Of a DNA stretch of 64,000 nt, positions 42,694 to 52,068 are shown in pieces. This DNA is from Kineococcus terrestris (GTDB lineage: Bacteria > Actinomycetota > Actinomycetes > Actinomycetales > Kineococcaceae). Within the stretch, counting starts at the first letter, position 1, and each line of letters begins with the position of its first letter. Made by a program: the position numbers and the translations under genes. Location of the stretch: NCBI RefSeq assembly GCF_041020765.1, contig NZ_JBEUEJ010000001.1, one strand, 5' to 3'. The notes beneath the pieces were generated by a model. It did not search any database, had not been told where the DNA came from, and saw nothing but the letters and a program-made list of their open reading frames with translations.

Positions 42694-43547
42694 GCGCCGC
42701 ACGGGTCGCCCTGAGCGTCGCGGGCAGCGACCCCAGCGGCGGCGCCGGGGTGCAGGCCGACCTGAAGACGTTCGGCGCGCTGGGCGCCTACGGCACGGCC
42801 GTGCTGACGGCGCTGACGGCGCAGAGCACCCGCGGCGTCGCCGGGGTGCACCCGGTCCCGGCGGACTTCGTGCGCCGCCAGCTGGACGTCCTGCTCGACG
42901 ACGTCGCCGTGCACGCCGTCAAGGTCGGCATGCTCGGCTCGGCGGACGTCGTGCGGGCCGTGGCGGGCGTGCTGGGCGAGCGCGGCGCCGGGCCGCTCGT
43001 GCTGGACCCGGTGATGGTCGCCACGAGCGGCGACCGGCTGCTGGACGCCGACGCCGTGGACGCGCTGCGCACCGACCTGCTGCCGCTGGTGGCCGTCGTC
43101 ACCCCCAACGTGCCCGAGGCCGCGGTCCTGCTGGACGCGCCGCCGGCGCGCGCGGTGCAGGAGTGCGTCGACCAGGCCGAGGAGCTGCACCGCCGCTGCG
43201 GGGCCGTCGTGCTGCTCAAGGGCGGGCACTTGGACGGCGGCGACAGCGTCGACGTCCTCGCCGGCGCGGGCCGCACCGCGCTGGTGGGCCGGCCGCGCCT
43301 GGACACCACGGCGACGCACGGCACGGGCTGCACCCTGTCCTCCGCCCTGGCGGCGCTGGCCGCCCGCGCCCCCGCGCCGCCGGAGCCCACGACCGCCGGG
43401 TGGCTGCCGCTGGTGGAGGAGGCCCGCGACTACCTGCAGGGGGCGCTCGCGGCGGGCGCCGGCCTCGGCGTCGGCTCCGGCCACGGCCCCGTCGACCACT
43501 TCCACGCCCACGCCCACGCCGGCACGGCAGGACGGACCACCTCGTGA
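42690..43547 (+). CDS. thiD: Hydroxymethylpyrimidine(-phosphate) kinase
   Basis: A 285-residue ribokinase-fold enzyme that phosphorylates hydroxymethylpyrimidine twice. Motifs: VAGSDPSGGAGVQADLKTF, VKVGMLGSADVVRAV, LDPVMVATSG, TPNVPEA, and catalytic HGTGCTLSSALAAL. A His-rich tail (HFHAHAHAG) follows. GTG 42690 overlaps thiE; the stop overlaps tenA. Confidence 0.95.
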   Translation: MSAARVALSVAGSDPSGGAGVQADLKTFGALGAYGTAVLTALTAQSTRGVAGVHPVPADFVRRQLDVLLDDVAVHAVKVGMLGSADVVRAVAGVLGERGAGPLVLDPVMVATSGDRLLDADAVDALRTDLLPLVAVVTPNVPEAAVLLDAPPARAVQECVDQAEELHRRCGAVVLLKGGHLDGGDSVDVLAGAGRTALVGRPRLDTTATHGTGCTLSSALAALAARAPAPPEPTTAGWLPLVEEARDYLQGALAAGAGLGVGSGHGPVDHFHAHAHAGTAGRTTS

Positions 43548-44233
43548 CCTTCACCACCGACGCCTGGGAGCGCACCGCCGGCCTGCGCGCCGCCATCGAC
43601 GGCTCGGCGTTCCTGGCCGCCCTCGGCGACGGCTCCCTGGACCCGCGCAGCTTCCGCCACTACCTGGAGCAGGACGAGATCTACCTCGCCGGGTACGGGC
43701 GGGCGCTCGCCCTGCTCGCCGCGCGCAGCCCGCAGCCGTCGGCGTCGGCGTTCTGGGCGACGTCGGCCGCGGGCGCCTCGGTCGTGGAGTCCGCGCTGCA
43801 CGCGGACCTGCTGGCCTCGGGGCTGCTGCCGCCCGCGGAGGGCGAGCCGGTCGCCTCGCCCACGACGCTCGGCTACGTCTCCTACCTGGTGGCGACGGCC
43901 GCGACGGAGCCGTACCCGGTGGCGGCCGCGGCCGTGCTGCCGTGCTTCTGGGTGTACGCCGACGTGGCGGCCCGGCTGGCGGCCGCGGCGCGGGCGTCCT
44001 CGGCCGGCTCCGACCGCGAGCACCCGTACGCCCGCTGGGTCGCCACCTACGACGCGCCGGGCTTCCAGGAGTCGGCGGCCACGGCCCGCGACCACGTGGA
44101 CGCGGCCGCGCGGGGGGCCGGCGCCGCGACGCTGGCGGCGATGCACGAGGCGTTCGCCACGGCCACCCGCTACGAGCACCTGTTCTGGGAGACCTGCCTG
44201 GAGCGCGCCACGTGGGAGCTGCCGCTCTCCTGA
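43544..44233 (+). CDS. tenA: Thiaminase II/TenA-family aminopyrimidine aminohydrolase
   Basis: A 229-residue helical enzyme that salvages aminopyrimidines from degraded thiamin. The TenA residues appear conserved: D44 in YLEQDEIYL, C134 in LPCFWVYADV and E211 in RYEHLFWE. The intact Cys and its motif place it with the cysteine-type TenA enzymes. GTG 43544 overlaps thiD. Together with thiM, thiE and thiD this is a salvage operon; thiC and thiG (de novo routes) are not in the window. Confidence 0.92.
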   Translation: MTFTTDAWERTAGLRAAIDGSAFLAALGDGSLDPRSFRHYLEQDEIYLAGYGRALALLAARSPQPSASAFWATSAAGASVVESALHADLLASGLLPPAEGEPVASPTTLGYVSYLVATAATEPYPVAAAAVLPCFWVYADVAARLAAAARASSAGSDREHPYARWVATYDAPGFQESAATARDHVDAAARGAGAATLAAMHEAFATATRYEHLFWETCLERATWELPLS

Positions 44234-44246
44234 CCCGCCCCACCCC

Positions 44247-44289
44247 GCCGTGATCATGGACGATTGAGCGCTCAACCGGGCATGCTCGG
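44247..44289. repeat. Dispersed palindromic element, copy 2
   Basis: Starts GCCGTGATCATG (44247-44258), contains the palindrome TTGAGCGCTCAA (44264-44275) and ends GCATGCTCGG. It matches the element at 10168 in 34 of 41 bases, but its outer right arm has decayed. It lies between tenA and the fusion gene. Confidence 0.75.
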
Positions 44290-44335
44290 CCCGTGGCGGG
44301 CCGACCGGCGGGTGAACGAGGGGTGTCCGGGCTGG

Positions 44336-44341
44336 GACAAT
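44336..44341 (+). promoter_or_regulatory. -10 box before the acyltransferase fusion gene
   Basis: GACAAT lies 8 bases before ATG 44350, giving a leaderless-type start and deciding between the many in-frame start codons (ATG 44293 to GTG 44347). Confidence 0.45.
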
Positions 44342-44349
44342 CGCGCGTG

Positions 44350-46749
44350 ATGGACACCTCGCAGGCCACCTCCCGGGCGACCGCGACCGCCGTCACCGCT
44401 CCAGCACCGGGGCCGTCGTCGGCGCGCGACCCCCTGCTCGACGGCCTGCGCACGGTCGCCCTCGTCCGCGTCGTCCTGTGGCACGCGGTCGCCGCGGCCT
44501 GGCTGAGCTGGGTGTTCCCGGCGATGCCGGTGATGTTCTTCCTCGCCGGCTCCCTGCTGGCGGTCTCCGTCGGCCGCCGCGGCGGCCGCCGCGGCCTCGC
44601 CTGGCTGCGCACCGCCGCCAAGCGGGCCCGCCGCCTCCTCGTGCCGTTCTGGGTGTACGCCGTCGCGGTCGTCGCCGTCACGTACGTCACCTGGTGGACG
44701 GCCCCGGCCGGGGAGGGCGGCGACGCGCCCGGCCGGCGCGAGCTGCTGCCGTGGGTCCTGCCGCTGCTGACGCCGGTGTCCCCGGAGGGGCAGCAGGGGT
44801 GGCTGACGTCGCACCTGTGGTACGTCACCGACTACCTGTGGCTGCTGCTGCTGGCGCCCGTCGTCCTGTGGTGCGCGCGCGGGCCGGCCCGCACGCTGGG
44901 CACCCTCGTCGTGGCCCTGACGGGCCTGGCGGCGCTGGAGGTCGGCCCGCAGTACGGCTGGCCGACCCTGGCCGGCTGGCCGCGCACCGCCGTCGGCGAC
45001 CTGCTCTGCTACGGCAGCTTCGCCGTGCTGGGCGCCGCGTGGGCGCGCTCGCGCCGCGCCCGTCCCGCGGGCCCCGCCGGGTCCCCGGCCGTGGACGCCC
45101 CGCGCCGGCGCGTGCCCGGCGCCGTGCTCGTGGCCGCGGGCGTCGTCCTCGTCGCCGGCGCGCTGGCCCTGACCCGCGTCCTGCCGCTGGAGCGCTGGTC
45201 GCTGAACAACTCCTGGCTGCTGCTGGCGCTGGCCTCGCTGGGCTGGCTGCTGGGCCTGGCCGCCGTCGAGCGGCCGCTGCGCGCCCTGTCCGGCTCGGCG
45301 CGGCTGGCGCCGCTGGCCCGCGGCTTCACCGCCCGCGCCGTGACGATCTACCTGTGGCACCCGGCGATGATCGTGCTGGCGCGCACCGGCGTGGACCGCT
45401 GGGGCCTGGACGCGGGCACCGCGACCGGGATCACCGTCGTCCTGGCCGTCACCGCCGCCGGCACGCTGCTGGCCGTGCTGCTGCTCGGCTGGGTCGAGGA
45501 CCTCGCGGGCGGGCGGCCGCCGCGGCTGTGGCCGGGCCGGCGCGGGCGCCGGCTGGCGCGGCCGCTGGGCCGCGTGGGGACGCCCGTCACCGTGCTGTCC
45601 TCGGCGGCCGCCACCAGCGCGCTCGTCGTCGCCCTCGCCGGCGCCTTCCAGGGCGGGCTGAGCCCGTCCCTGGTCGCCATCCCCGGCCCCAGCGACCGCG
45701 AGGCCCTCGGCCAGTCCGCCTTCAGCGCGGACGCCGACCCCGTCCAGGTGCTGCCGTACCGCACCGAGCCGCTGGCCGAGCTGCCCGCCGACGCGCTGCA
45801 GCAGCGCCTGGACGAGTGGGTCGCCTCCGTCGACGGCATCGACGCCGGCAGCGTGGCCGTCGTCTCCGGCGACGCCGTGTGGGAGGGCACGACCAGCTCG
45901 CAGGTGGGCGAGGGCCTGCCCGTCGGGCAGGAGGTCCAGGCGGCGTCCCTGACCAAGAGCGTCACCGCCGCGCTCGTCCTGCAGGAGTGGACCGCCGGCA
46001 CCGTCGACATCGACGCCCCCGTGCCCGACCTGCCCGGCCTGGACGTGCCCGCGGACCTGGAGGTCCCCACCCCGCGCCAGCTCATGCGGCACGCGGGCGG
46101 CCTGCTGCCCTACCAGGACTCCCCGGCCTACGACCCGGAGGCGGTCTACAGCGCGGAGGACATCGTGCAGCTGTCGCTGGACGAGCCGCAGGTGTTCGAG
46201 CCGGGCACGAGCGTGGCCTACTCCAACTCCGGCTACCTGTGGCTGGGGCTGCTGCTGGAGGACGTCACCGGCCAGCGCTTCGGCGACCTGGTCGCCGAGC
46301 GCCTGGCCGCCGGGCTGGGGCTGACGACGTTCCGCGTCGACGAGACCGAGCTGCCCGGCTGGGTGGGCTCCTCCTCCGGCGGCCTGTGGGCCTCCCCGGG
46401 CGACCTGGCCCGCTGGTACTCCCTGCTGGTGGAGACCGACGCGGTGCTGACCGAGGAGGCGCGCCGGGAGATGCTCGCCGTCGACGACCTCACCGTCGGC
46501 ATGGGCATCTGGCCGTTCTGCCTGTGCGGCACCGACGACGAGGGCCGCAACTGGGCCGCCGGGTGGGGCCAGCTCATCGCCGCCGGCGGGGCCATCGACT
46601 ACCCCGCCGAGCGGGTGGCCGTCATGGCGTACCTGCTCCCCGAGGGGCAGCTGGCGCTGGACTCGACGCCCGGCCTGGCCGGGGCGCTGCTGGAGGTCCT
46701 GCCCGGCCGGCAGCTGCCCGACCCGCCGCCGGGGGCCGAGCAGCCCTGA
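44350..46749 (+). CDS. Membrane acyltransferase-3 fused to a beta-lactamase-like serine hydrolase
   Basis: A 799-residue fusion. Residues 25-410 form an acyltransferase-3 (OafA-type) domain with about ten helices; the conserved His lies in VLWHAVAAA (H45). A transmembrane segment near 415-440 leads to an extracytoplasmic serine hydrolase of the class C beta-lactamase/esterase fold, residues about 465-790, with SLTK (S533-K536) and YSN (Y624-N626) catalytic motifs and a HAGGLLPYQ segment. AT3 enzymes move acyl groups across the membrane to glycans; the attached hydrolase could be an O-acyl esterase or transferase. I know of AT3-SGNH fusions, but not this pairing as a described system. Confidence 0.88.
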   Translation: MDTSQATSRATATAVTAPAPGPSSARDPLLDGLRTVALVRVVLWHAVAAAWLSWVFPAMPVMFFLAGSLLAVSVGRRGGRRGLAWLRTAAKRARRLLVPFWVYAVAVVAVTYVTWWTAPAGEGGDAPGRRELLPWVLPLLTPVSPEGQQGWLTSHLWYVTDYLWLLLLAPVVLWCARGPARTLGTLVVALTGLAALEVGPQYGWPTLAGWPRTAVGDLLCYGSFAVLGAAWARSRRARPAGPAGSPAVDAPRRRVPGAVLVAAGVVLVAGALALTRVLPLERWSLNNSWLLLALASLGWLLGLAAVERPLRALSGSARLAPLARGFTARAVTIYLWHPAMIVLARTGVDRWGLDAGTATGITVVLAVTAAGTLLAVLLLGWVEDLAGGRPPRLWPGRRGRRLARPLGRVGTPVTVLSSAAATSALVVALAGAFQGGLSPSLVAIPGPSDREALGQSAFSADADPVQVLPYRTEPLAELPADALQQRLDEWVASVDGIDAGSVAVVSGDAVWEGTTSSQVGEGLPVGQEVQAASLTKSVTAALVLQEWTAGTVDIDAPVPDLPGLDVPADLEVPTPRQLMRHAGGLLPYQDSPAYDPEAVYSAEDIVQLSLDEPQVFEPGTSVAYSNSGYLWLGLLLEDVTGQRFGDLVAERLAAGLGLTTFRVDETELPGWVGSSSGGLWASPGDLARWYSLLVETDAVLTEEARREMLAVDDLTVGMGIWPFCLCGTDDEGRNWAAGWGQLIAAGGAIDYPAERVAVMAYLLPEGQLALDSTPGLAGALLEVLPGRQLPDPPPGAEQP

Positions 46750-46786
46750 CGGGTGGGCGCGCGCGGCTCGTGCGAGGCTCGGGGCT

Positions 46787-48046
46787 GTGACGAGCCCCGC
46801 CCCGGACCCCGCCACCCGCACCGACGGCAGCACCGGCTCCACCGGCTCGGTGGTCGTCGTCAACTGCGGCAGCTCCTCGGTCAAGCTCGCCCTCGTCGAC
46901 CCGGTCACGGGGGAGCGGGCGCTGTCCTGCCTGGGCGAGCGCCTGGGCACCCCCGACGCCGTCGTCCACATGCGCACCGCGCAGGGCACCCGCACCATCA
47001 CGCCGGCCGCCAGCACGCACCGCGGGGCGCTGGCGCACGTGCTGCAGCGCCTGCTGGACATGGACCTGCCGCCGCTGCTGGGCGTGGGACACCGCGTCGT
47101 GCAGGGCGGGTCCGTCTTCCACGGCTCGGTGCGGATCGACGACCGGGTGCTGGCCCGCATCGCGGAGCTGTCGGCGCTGGCGCCCCTGCACAACCCCGCG
47201 AACGTCTCCGGCATCGAGGCCGCCCGCGCGGTGCTGCCCGAGCTGGAGCACGTCGCCGTCTTCGACACCGCCTTCCACCAGACGATGCCCGAGCGCGCGT
47301 ACCGCTACGCCGTGCCGACCCGCTGGTACGAGGAGTACGGCGTGCGCCGCTACGGCATGCACGGCACCAGCCACCGCTTCGTCTCCCGCCGCGCCGCCGA
47401 GGTGCTCCAGCGCGACGCCGGCCTGGACCCGGCCTCCTCGCGCCTGGTCGTGGCGCACCTGGGCAACGGCTGCTCGGCCACCGCCGTCCTCGGCGGGCGC
47501 TCGGTGGACACCACGATGGGCCTGACGCCGCTGGAGGGGCTGGTCATGGGCACCCGCTCCGGGGACCTGGACCCGGCCGTCGTCGAGCTGGTCGCCGACC
47601 GCACCGGCCTGGACGCCGCCGCCGTCGTCAAGCAGCTGAACTCCGAGTCCGGGCTGCTGGCGCTGTCCGGGCTGTCCAACGACGTGCGCACCCTCACCGA
47701 GGAGGCCGCGGCCGGGCACGCCGGCGCGAAGCTGGCCCTGGACGTCTTCGTGCACCGCGCCGCCAAGCACGTGGCCGCGCTCACCGTCCCCCTGGGCGGC
47801 CTGGACGCCCTCGTCCTGACCGGCGGCATCGGCGAGAACGCCGTCGAGGTGCGCTCCCGCCTGCTGGCGTCGCTGCGCCACCTGGGGCTGGAGGAGGACC
47901 CGGCGGCCAACGCCGGGCACGGGCGCGGCTCCGTGCCCGCCGGGCGCATCACCGCCGACCGGCCCGGCCCGCTGGCGATGGTGGTGCCCACCGACGAGGA
48001 GCTGCTCATCGCCCGCGACACCGTGGCCCTCGTCCACGACCGCTGA
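46787..48046 (+). CDS. ackA: Acetate kinase
   Basis: A 419-residue acetate kinase (acetyl-P + ADP to acetate + ATP). Diagnostic motifs: VVNCGSSSVKLALV near 24-37, VGHRVVQGG, FDTAFHQTMPERAY, YGMHGTSHRFVS, VVAHLGNGCSA, MGTRSGDLDP and LVLTGGIGENAVEVR. GTG 46787 lies shortly after a GAGGCT -10-like box. It precedes pta by 42 bases, an order reverse to the common pta-ackA. Confidence 0.96.
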   Translation: MTSPAPDPATRTDGSTGSTGSVVVVNCGSSSVKLALVDPVTGERALSCLGERLGTPDAVVHMRTAQGTRTITPAASTHRGALAHVLQRLLDMDLPPLLGVGHRVVQGGSVFHGSVRIDDRVLARIAELSALAPLHNPANVSGIEAARAVLPELEHVAVFDTAFHQTMPERAYRYAVPTRWYEEYGVRRYGMHGTSHRFVSRRAAEVLQRDAGLDPASSRLVVAHLGNGCSATAVLGGRSVDTTMGLTPLEGLVMGTRSGDLDPAVVELVADRTGLDAAAVVKQLNSESGLLALSGLSNDVRTLTEEAAAGHAGAKLALDVFVHRAAKHVAALTVPLGGLDALVLTGGIGENAVEVRSRLLASLRHLGLEEDPAANAGHGRGSVPAGRITADRPGPLAMVVPTDEELLIARDTVALVHDR

Positions 48047-48088
48047 CCCGCCAGCCCGCCAGCCCGAGAAGCGCCGGAGGACCGTCCC

Positions 48089-50188
48089 GTGGCCCGCACC
48101 CTGCTCGTCGTCCCCACCGGCCACGGCGCCGGCCTGACCTCCACCTGCCTGGGCCTGCTGCGCGCCCTGGACGCGCGCGGCGTGGCCGTCGGCTTCCACA
48201 AGCCGCTGGCCCAGGCGACCCGCGGCGGGGAGCCGGACCGCTCGGTGGCCCTCGTGCGGCTGACGACGTCGCTGGAGCCGGCCGAGCCCATCGCCGCCGG
48301 CCGCGTCGTGGAGCGCCTCAGCCGCGGCGAGGTCGACGACCTCATGGAGGAGGTGGTCGCCGCCGCCGAGGGCGTGCTGGCCGCCCACGACGTCGTCGTC
48401 GTCGAGGGTCTGGCGCCCTCGGCCGACCAGGTCTTCTCCGGGCGCGTGAACCAGGCGCTGGCCGTCGCGCTGGACGCCGACGTGCTGCTCGTGGGCGCGG
48501 CCGGCGCCGACGGGGCCGACCCGGGCGCCGCCGAGCGCATCGCCGAGGACATGGCCGTCACGGCCGGCACGTACCGGGCGGGGGAGGGGCTGCGCGTCGT
48601 CGGCGGTGTCGTGTCCCGCTGGCCCGTGCCCGAGGACCCCGAGACCGCCGTCGGCCGGATCGCCGCCCTGCGCGGGGCGCTGGAGCACCACGGCATCCCG
48701 CTGGTGGGCGCCGTGCCGTTCCGCAGCGACCTGACGTGGCCGCGCGTGCGCGACCTCGTGCACCAGCTGGACGTGGACGTCCTCACCCACGGCGACCAGC
48801 AGCGGCGCGTCAAGGAGGTCGTCGTCGCCGCGCAGGCCGTGCCGGGGATGCTGCCGCTGCTGCGCGAGGGCCGGCTGATCCTCGTGCCGGGCGACCGGCA
48901 CGACGTCGTCCTGTCCGCCTGCCTGGCCGCCCTCAACGGGGTGCGCCTGGCGGGGCTGCTGCTGACCGCCGGGGTGGCGATGGACCCGCGGGTGGCGGAC
49001 CTGACGCACGCGGCCGCCGCCACCGGCCTGCCGATCCTGCTGACCCGCCGCAGCACCTACGCGACCGCCACCGCCGTCAACCGCCTGGACCCCGAGGTGC
49101 CCGCCGACGACGCCGAGCGGGCGCTGGCGGTCACCGGCACGGTCGCCGACGCCCTGGACCCGGCGTGGCTGGCGGGGCTGCCCGGCTCCCAGCACACCCC
49201 GCGGCTGTCCCCGGCGGCCTTCCGCCGGCGCCTGACGACGCTGGCCGCCGAGCGGGTGCAGCGCATCGTGCTGCCCGAGGGCACCGAGCCGCGCACCGTG
49301 CAGGCGGCCGCGGTGTGCGCCGAGCGCGGCATCGCCCGGCCCGTCCTGCTCGCGGCCCCCGACGAGGTCGCCGCGGTGGCCGCCGGGCTGGGGATCCCGC
49401 TGCCCGAGGGCGTGGAGGTGCTCGACCCCGCGGGGCTCGTGGACCGCTACGTCGACGTCCTGGTGGAGGCCCGCAAGCACAAGGGCCTGCAGCCGGACGT
49501 GGCGCGCGACTCGCTGGCCGACCCGATCGTGCTGGGCACGACGATGCTGCAGGCCGGGGACGTCGACGGGCTGGTGGCCGGTGCCGTGCACACCACGGCC
49601 GCCACGGTGCGCCCGGCGCTGCAGATCGTGCGCACCAAGCCGGGCGCCAGGCTCGTCTCCAGCGTCTTCTTCATGTGCCTGCCCGACGACGTCGTCATCT
49701 ACGGCGACTGCGCGGTGAACCCGGACCCGGACGCGGAGGAGCTGGCCGACATCGCGCTGCAGAGCGCGGCCTCGGCGCGCGCGTTCGGCATCGAGCCGCG
49801 GGTGGCGATGATCAGCTTCTCGACGGGGTCCAGCGGCGCCGGCTCCAGCGTCGACAAGGTCGCCGAGGCCACCCGCATCGCCCGCGAGCGCGAGCCCGAC
49901 CTGGTCATCGACGGCCCGCTGCAGTACGACGCGGCCGCGGTGGCGTCAGTGGCGCGCTCGAAGGCGCCGGACTCGCCCGTGGCAGGCCGCGCCACGGTGT
50001 TCGTCTTCCCCGACCTCAACACCGGCAACACGACGTACAAGGCGGTGCAGCGCAACGCGGGCGTCATCTCCGTCGGCCCGATGCTGCAGGGGCTGGCCAA
50101 GCCGGTGAACGACCTCTCGCGCGGCGCGCTGGTCGACGACATCGTCTACACGATCGCGCTCACCGCGATCCAGGCCTCGCGCGGCTGA
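48089..50188 (+). CDS. pta: Phosphate acetyltransferase, long form
   Basis: A 699-residue enzyme converting acetyl-CoA and phosphate to acetyl-P. The N-terminal BioD-like region (VVPTGHGAGLTSTCLGLL, residues 6-23) and a DRTGG-type regulatory middle (about 215-325) precede the catalytic PTA domain (about 370-695) with IVLPEGTEPRTVQAA, VHTTAATVRPALQIV and VFVFPDLNTGNTTYKAVQRNA. GTG 48089 follows GGAGGA by 7 bases. Works with ackA in acetate overflow or acetate uptake. Confidence 0.95.
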   Translation: MARTLLVVPTGHGAGLTSTCLGLLRALDARGVAVGFHKPLAQATRGGEPDRSVALVRLTTSLEPAEPIAAGRVVERLSRGEVDDLMEEVVAAAEGVLAAHDVVVVEGLAPSADQVFSGRVNQALAVALDADVLLVGAAGADGADPGAAERIAEDMAVTAGTYRAGEGLRVVGGVVSRWPVPEDPETAVGRIAALRGALEHHGIPLVGAVPFRSDLTWPRVRDLVHQLDVDVLTHGDQQRRVKEVVVAAQAVPGMLPLLREGRLILVPGDRHDVVLSACLAALNGVRLAGLLLTAGVAMDPRVADLTHAAAATGLPILLTRRSTYATATAVNRLDPEVPADDAERALAVTGTVADALDPAWLAGLPGSQHTPRLSPAAFRRRLTTLAAERVQRIVLPEGTEPRTVQAAAVCAERGIARPVLLAAPDEVAAVAAGLGIPLPEGVEVLDPAGLVDRYVDVLVEARKHKGLQPDVARDSLADPIVLGTTMLQAGDVDGLVAGAVHTTAATVRPALQIVRTKPGARLVSSVFFMCLPDDVVIYGDCAVNPDPDAEELADIALQSAASARAFGIEPRVAMISFSTGSSGAGSSVDKVAEATRIAREREPDLVIDGPLQYDAAAVASVARSKAPDSPVAGRATVFVFPDLNTGNTTYKAVQRNAGVISVGPMLQGLAKPVNDLSRGALVDDIVYTIALTAIQASRG

Positions 50189-50257
50189 GCGCTCGCGGGG
50201 ACCGGCCGGGCGCGGGTGCGCGGTGGACCGCGGGAAGGTCCCGCGCCCGGTCGCTGT

Positions 50258-50359
50258 TAAGCTGGTCGCGACGGCTCTACGCCGTCCACTCAGCGGGCGA
50301 GCCGCCCGCGAGGTCGCTTGAGTCTCATCCTCCGACCAGCGCGCAGCGCACCGCTGCGC
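50258..50359 (+). promoter_or_regulatory. Structured 5' leader of the DEAD-box helicase
   Basis: A TAAGCT -10 box (50258-50263) predicts transcription from about 50270. The 150-base leader then begins with three perfect short hairpins: GACGGC/GCCGTC (50270-50286), GCGGGCG/CGCCCGC (50293-50309) and GCGCAGCG/CGCTGCGC (50341-50359), with a further weak one near 50372-50390. It is non-coding and probably regulates helicase expression, perhaps with temperature or by autoregulation. Confidence 0.65.
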
Positions 50360-50419
50360 CCACGAGCCGGGGGCCGACCGCTGTGCGGCCGCCGATCCCT
50401 CTGTGGAGCGCTTTCACGC

Positions 50420-52042
50420 ATGCCTGAGCAGTACCGTTCCTCCCGCCCGTCCTTCGACGGCGACAACCCCTATGGCGAGCGCCGCGGCGCCCGCTCCTAC
50501 CGCTCCGACGACCGTCGCGGCGGCGACCGCGGCGGCTACCGCGGGTCCTCCTCCTCCGAGCGCGGCGGCTACCGCGGCTCCGGCGGCTCCGGCGGCGGCG
50601 CCTACGGCGGCTCCTCCGGCCGCGGCGGCTACCGCGGCAACCGCTCCGGGCCGCCGCGCAGCCCCCGCTCCTTCGCGCCGTCCCCGACCGAGCAGGCCCT
50701 CACCGCGGCCGAGCAGGTCGAGGTCCCCGAGGCGACCTTCGCCGAGCTTGGCCTGCCGGCCGAGCTCGTCGCCGCGCTGGAGAAGCGCGGGATGACCGCG
50801 CCCTTCGCCATCCAGGCGCGCGTGCTGCCCGACGGCATCGCCGGCCGCGACGTGCTGGGCCGCGCCCGCACGGGCTCCGGCAAGACGCTGGGCTTCGGCC
50901 TGCCGATGCTGGCACGCCTGGCCGCCGGCACCCGCACCCGCATCACCGGCGCCCCCCGCGGCCTGGTGCTCGTCCCCACCCGCGAGCTGGCGATGCAGGT
51001 GGCCGACGCGCTGCGCCCGCTGGGCGACTCCCTGGGCCTGCGGATGGCCGTCGTCGTCGGCGGCGTGCCCTACGGCCGCCAGATCGCCGCGCTGCAGCGC
51101 GGTGTCGACGTCCTCATCGCCACCCCGGGCCGGCTGGTGGACCTCGTCGAGCGCGACGCCGTCTCGCTGGGCGAGGTGCGCGTCTCCGTCCTCGACGAGG
51201 CCGACCACATGGCCGACCTGGGCTTCCTGCCCGGCGTCCGCGCGATCCTCGAGGGCACCCGGCCCGACGGGCAGCGGATGTTCTTCTCCGCCACCCTCGA
51301 CCGCGGTGTCGAGGCCCTGGTGAAGGACTTCCTCGTCGACCCGGTCTTCCACGCCGTGCCGGCCGAGCCGGACTCCGTGGGCAACATGGAGCACCGCGTG
51401 TTCGCGCTGCGCCCGCACGACAAGCTGCCGGTCCTCACGGAGATCTCGCAGCGCCCCGCGCGCAGCATCTTCTTCGTGCGCACCAAGCTGGGCGCGCAGC
51501 GCCTGGCCGACCAGCTGCGCGAGGCCGGCGCCCCGGCCGAGGCCATCCACGGCGACCTGCGCCAGGCGCAGCGCTCCAAGGCCATCGACGCGTTCTCCGC
51601 GGGCGAGACCCGCGTCCTCGTCGCCACCGACGTCGCCGCCCGCGGCATCCACGTCGACGACGTGGACCTCGTCGTGCACGTGGACCCGCCGAACGACCAC
51701 AAGGACTACCTGCACCGCTCCGGCCGCACCGCGCGCGCCGGCGCCAAGGGCACCGTCCTGGCGATCGCGCTGCCCGACCAGGTCCGCCGCTACGGCTGGC
51801 TGCACCGCGACGCCGGTGTGGACGCCAACGCCGTCGAGCACGTCGCGGCCGGTGACGACACCGTGCGCGCCGTGGCCGAGTCCGGCGAGCCGGTCGTCGT
51901 CAAGCCGCGCACGCGTCCCGAGCGCGACGGCCGCGGCCCGCGCCGCGGCGGCCCCCGCCGCGACGGCGGCTTCCGCGGCGGTCCCCGCCGCGACGGCGGG
52001 TTCCGCGGCGGTCCGCGCCGCGAGAGCGCGCCGCGCGGCTGA
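50420..52042 (+). CDS. DEAD-box RNA helicase
   Basis: A 540-residue ATP-dependent RNA helicase of the RhlE/CsdA type. It has an Arg/Gly/Ser/Tyr-rich N-terminal extension with GGYRGS repeats (32-80), Q motif TFAELGL...APFAIQ (107-132), Walker A ARTGSGKT (149-156), LDEAD, SAT (FFSATL), and the second RecA domain with ATDVAARGIHVDDVDLVVH and HRSGRTARAG. The C-terminus is RGG-like with a twice-repeated RRDGGFRGGP segment. Both tails probably bind RNA. ATG 50420 follows a long structured leader. A strong terminator follows the gene. Confidence 0.95.
   Translation: MPEQYRSSRPSFDGDNPYGERRGARSYRSDDRRGGDRGGYRGSSSSERGGYRGSGGSGGGAYGGSSGRGGYRGNRSGPPRSPRSFAPSPTEQALTAAEQVEVPEATFAELGLPAELVAALEKRGMTAPFAIQARVLPDGIAGRDVLGRARTGSGKTLGFGLPMLARLAAGTRTRITGAPRGLVLVPTRELAMQVADALRPLGDSLGLRMAVVVGGVPYGRQIAALQRGVDVLIATPGRLVDLVERDAVSLGEVRVSVLDEADHMADLGFLPGVRAILEGTRPDGQRMFFSATLDRGVEALVKDFLVDPVFHAVPAEPDSVGNMEHRVFALRPHDKLPVLTEISQRPARSIFFVRTKLGAQRLADQLREAGAPAEAIHGDLRQAQRSKAIDAFSAGETRVLVATDVAARGIHVDDVDLVVHVDPPNDHKDYLHRSGRTARAGAKGTVLAIALPDQVRRYGWLHRDAGVDANAVEHVAAGDDTVRAVAESGEPVVVKPRTRPERDGRGPRRGGPRRDGGFRGGPRRDGGFRGGPRRESAPRG
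51953..52012 (+). repeat. 30-bp tandem repeat in the helicase C-terminus
   Basis: Two adjacent copies of a 30-bp unit (51953-51982 and 51983-52012, one mismatch) encode two RRDGGFRGGP decapeptides in the RGG tail of the helicase. Confidence 0.8.
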
Positions 52043-52068
52043 CCGCTCCCGCAGCACCGCCAGGCTCG

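Noticed and set aside
46622..49591. A 989-codon minus-strand open frame
   Set aside because: Antisense to ackA and pta, which have complete catalytic motifs; the translation resembles no family.
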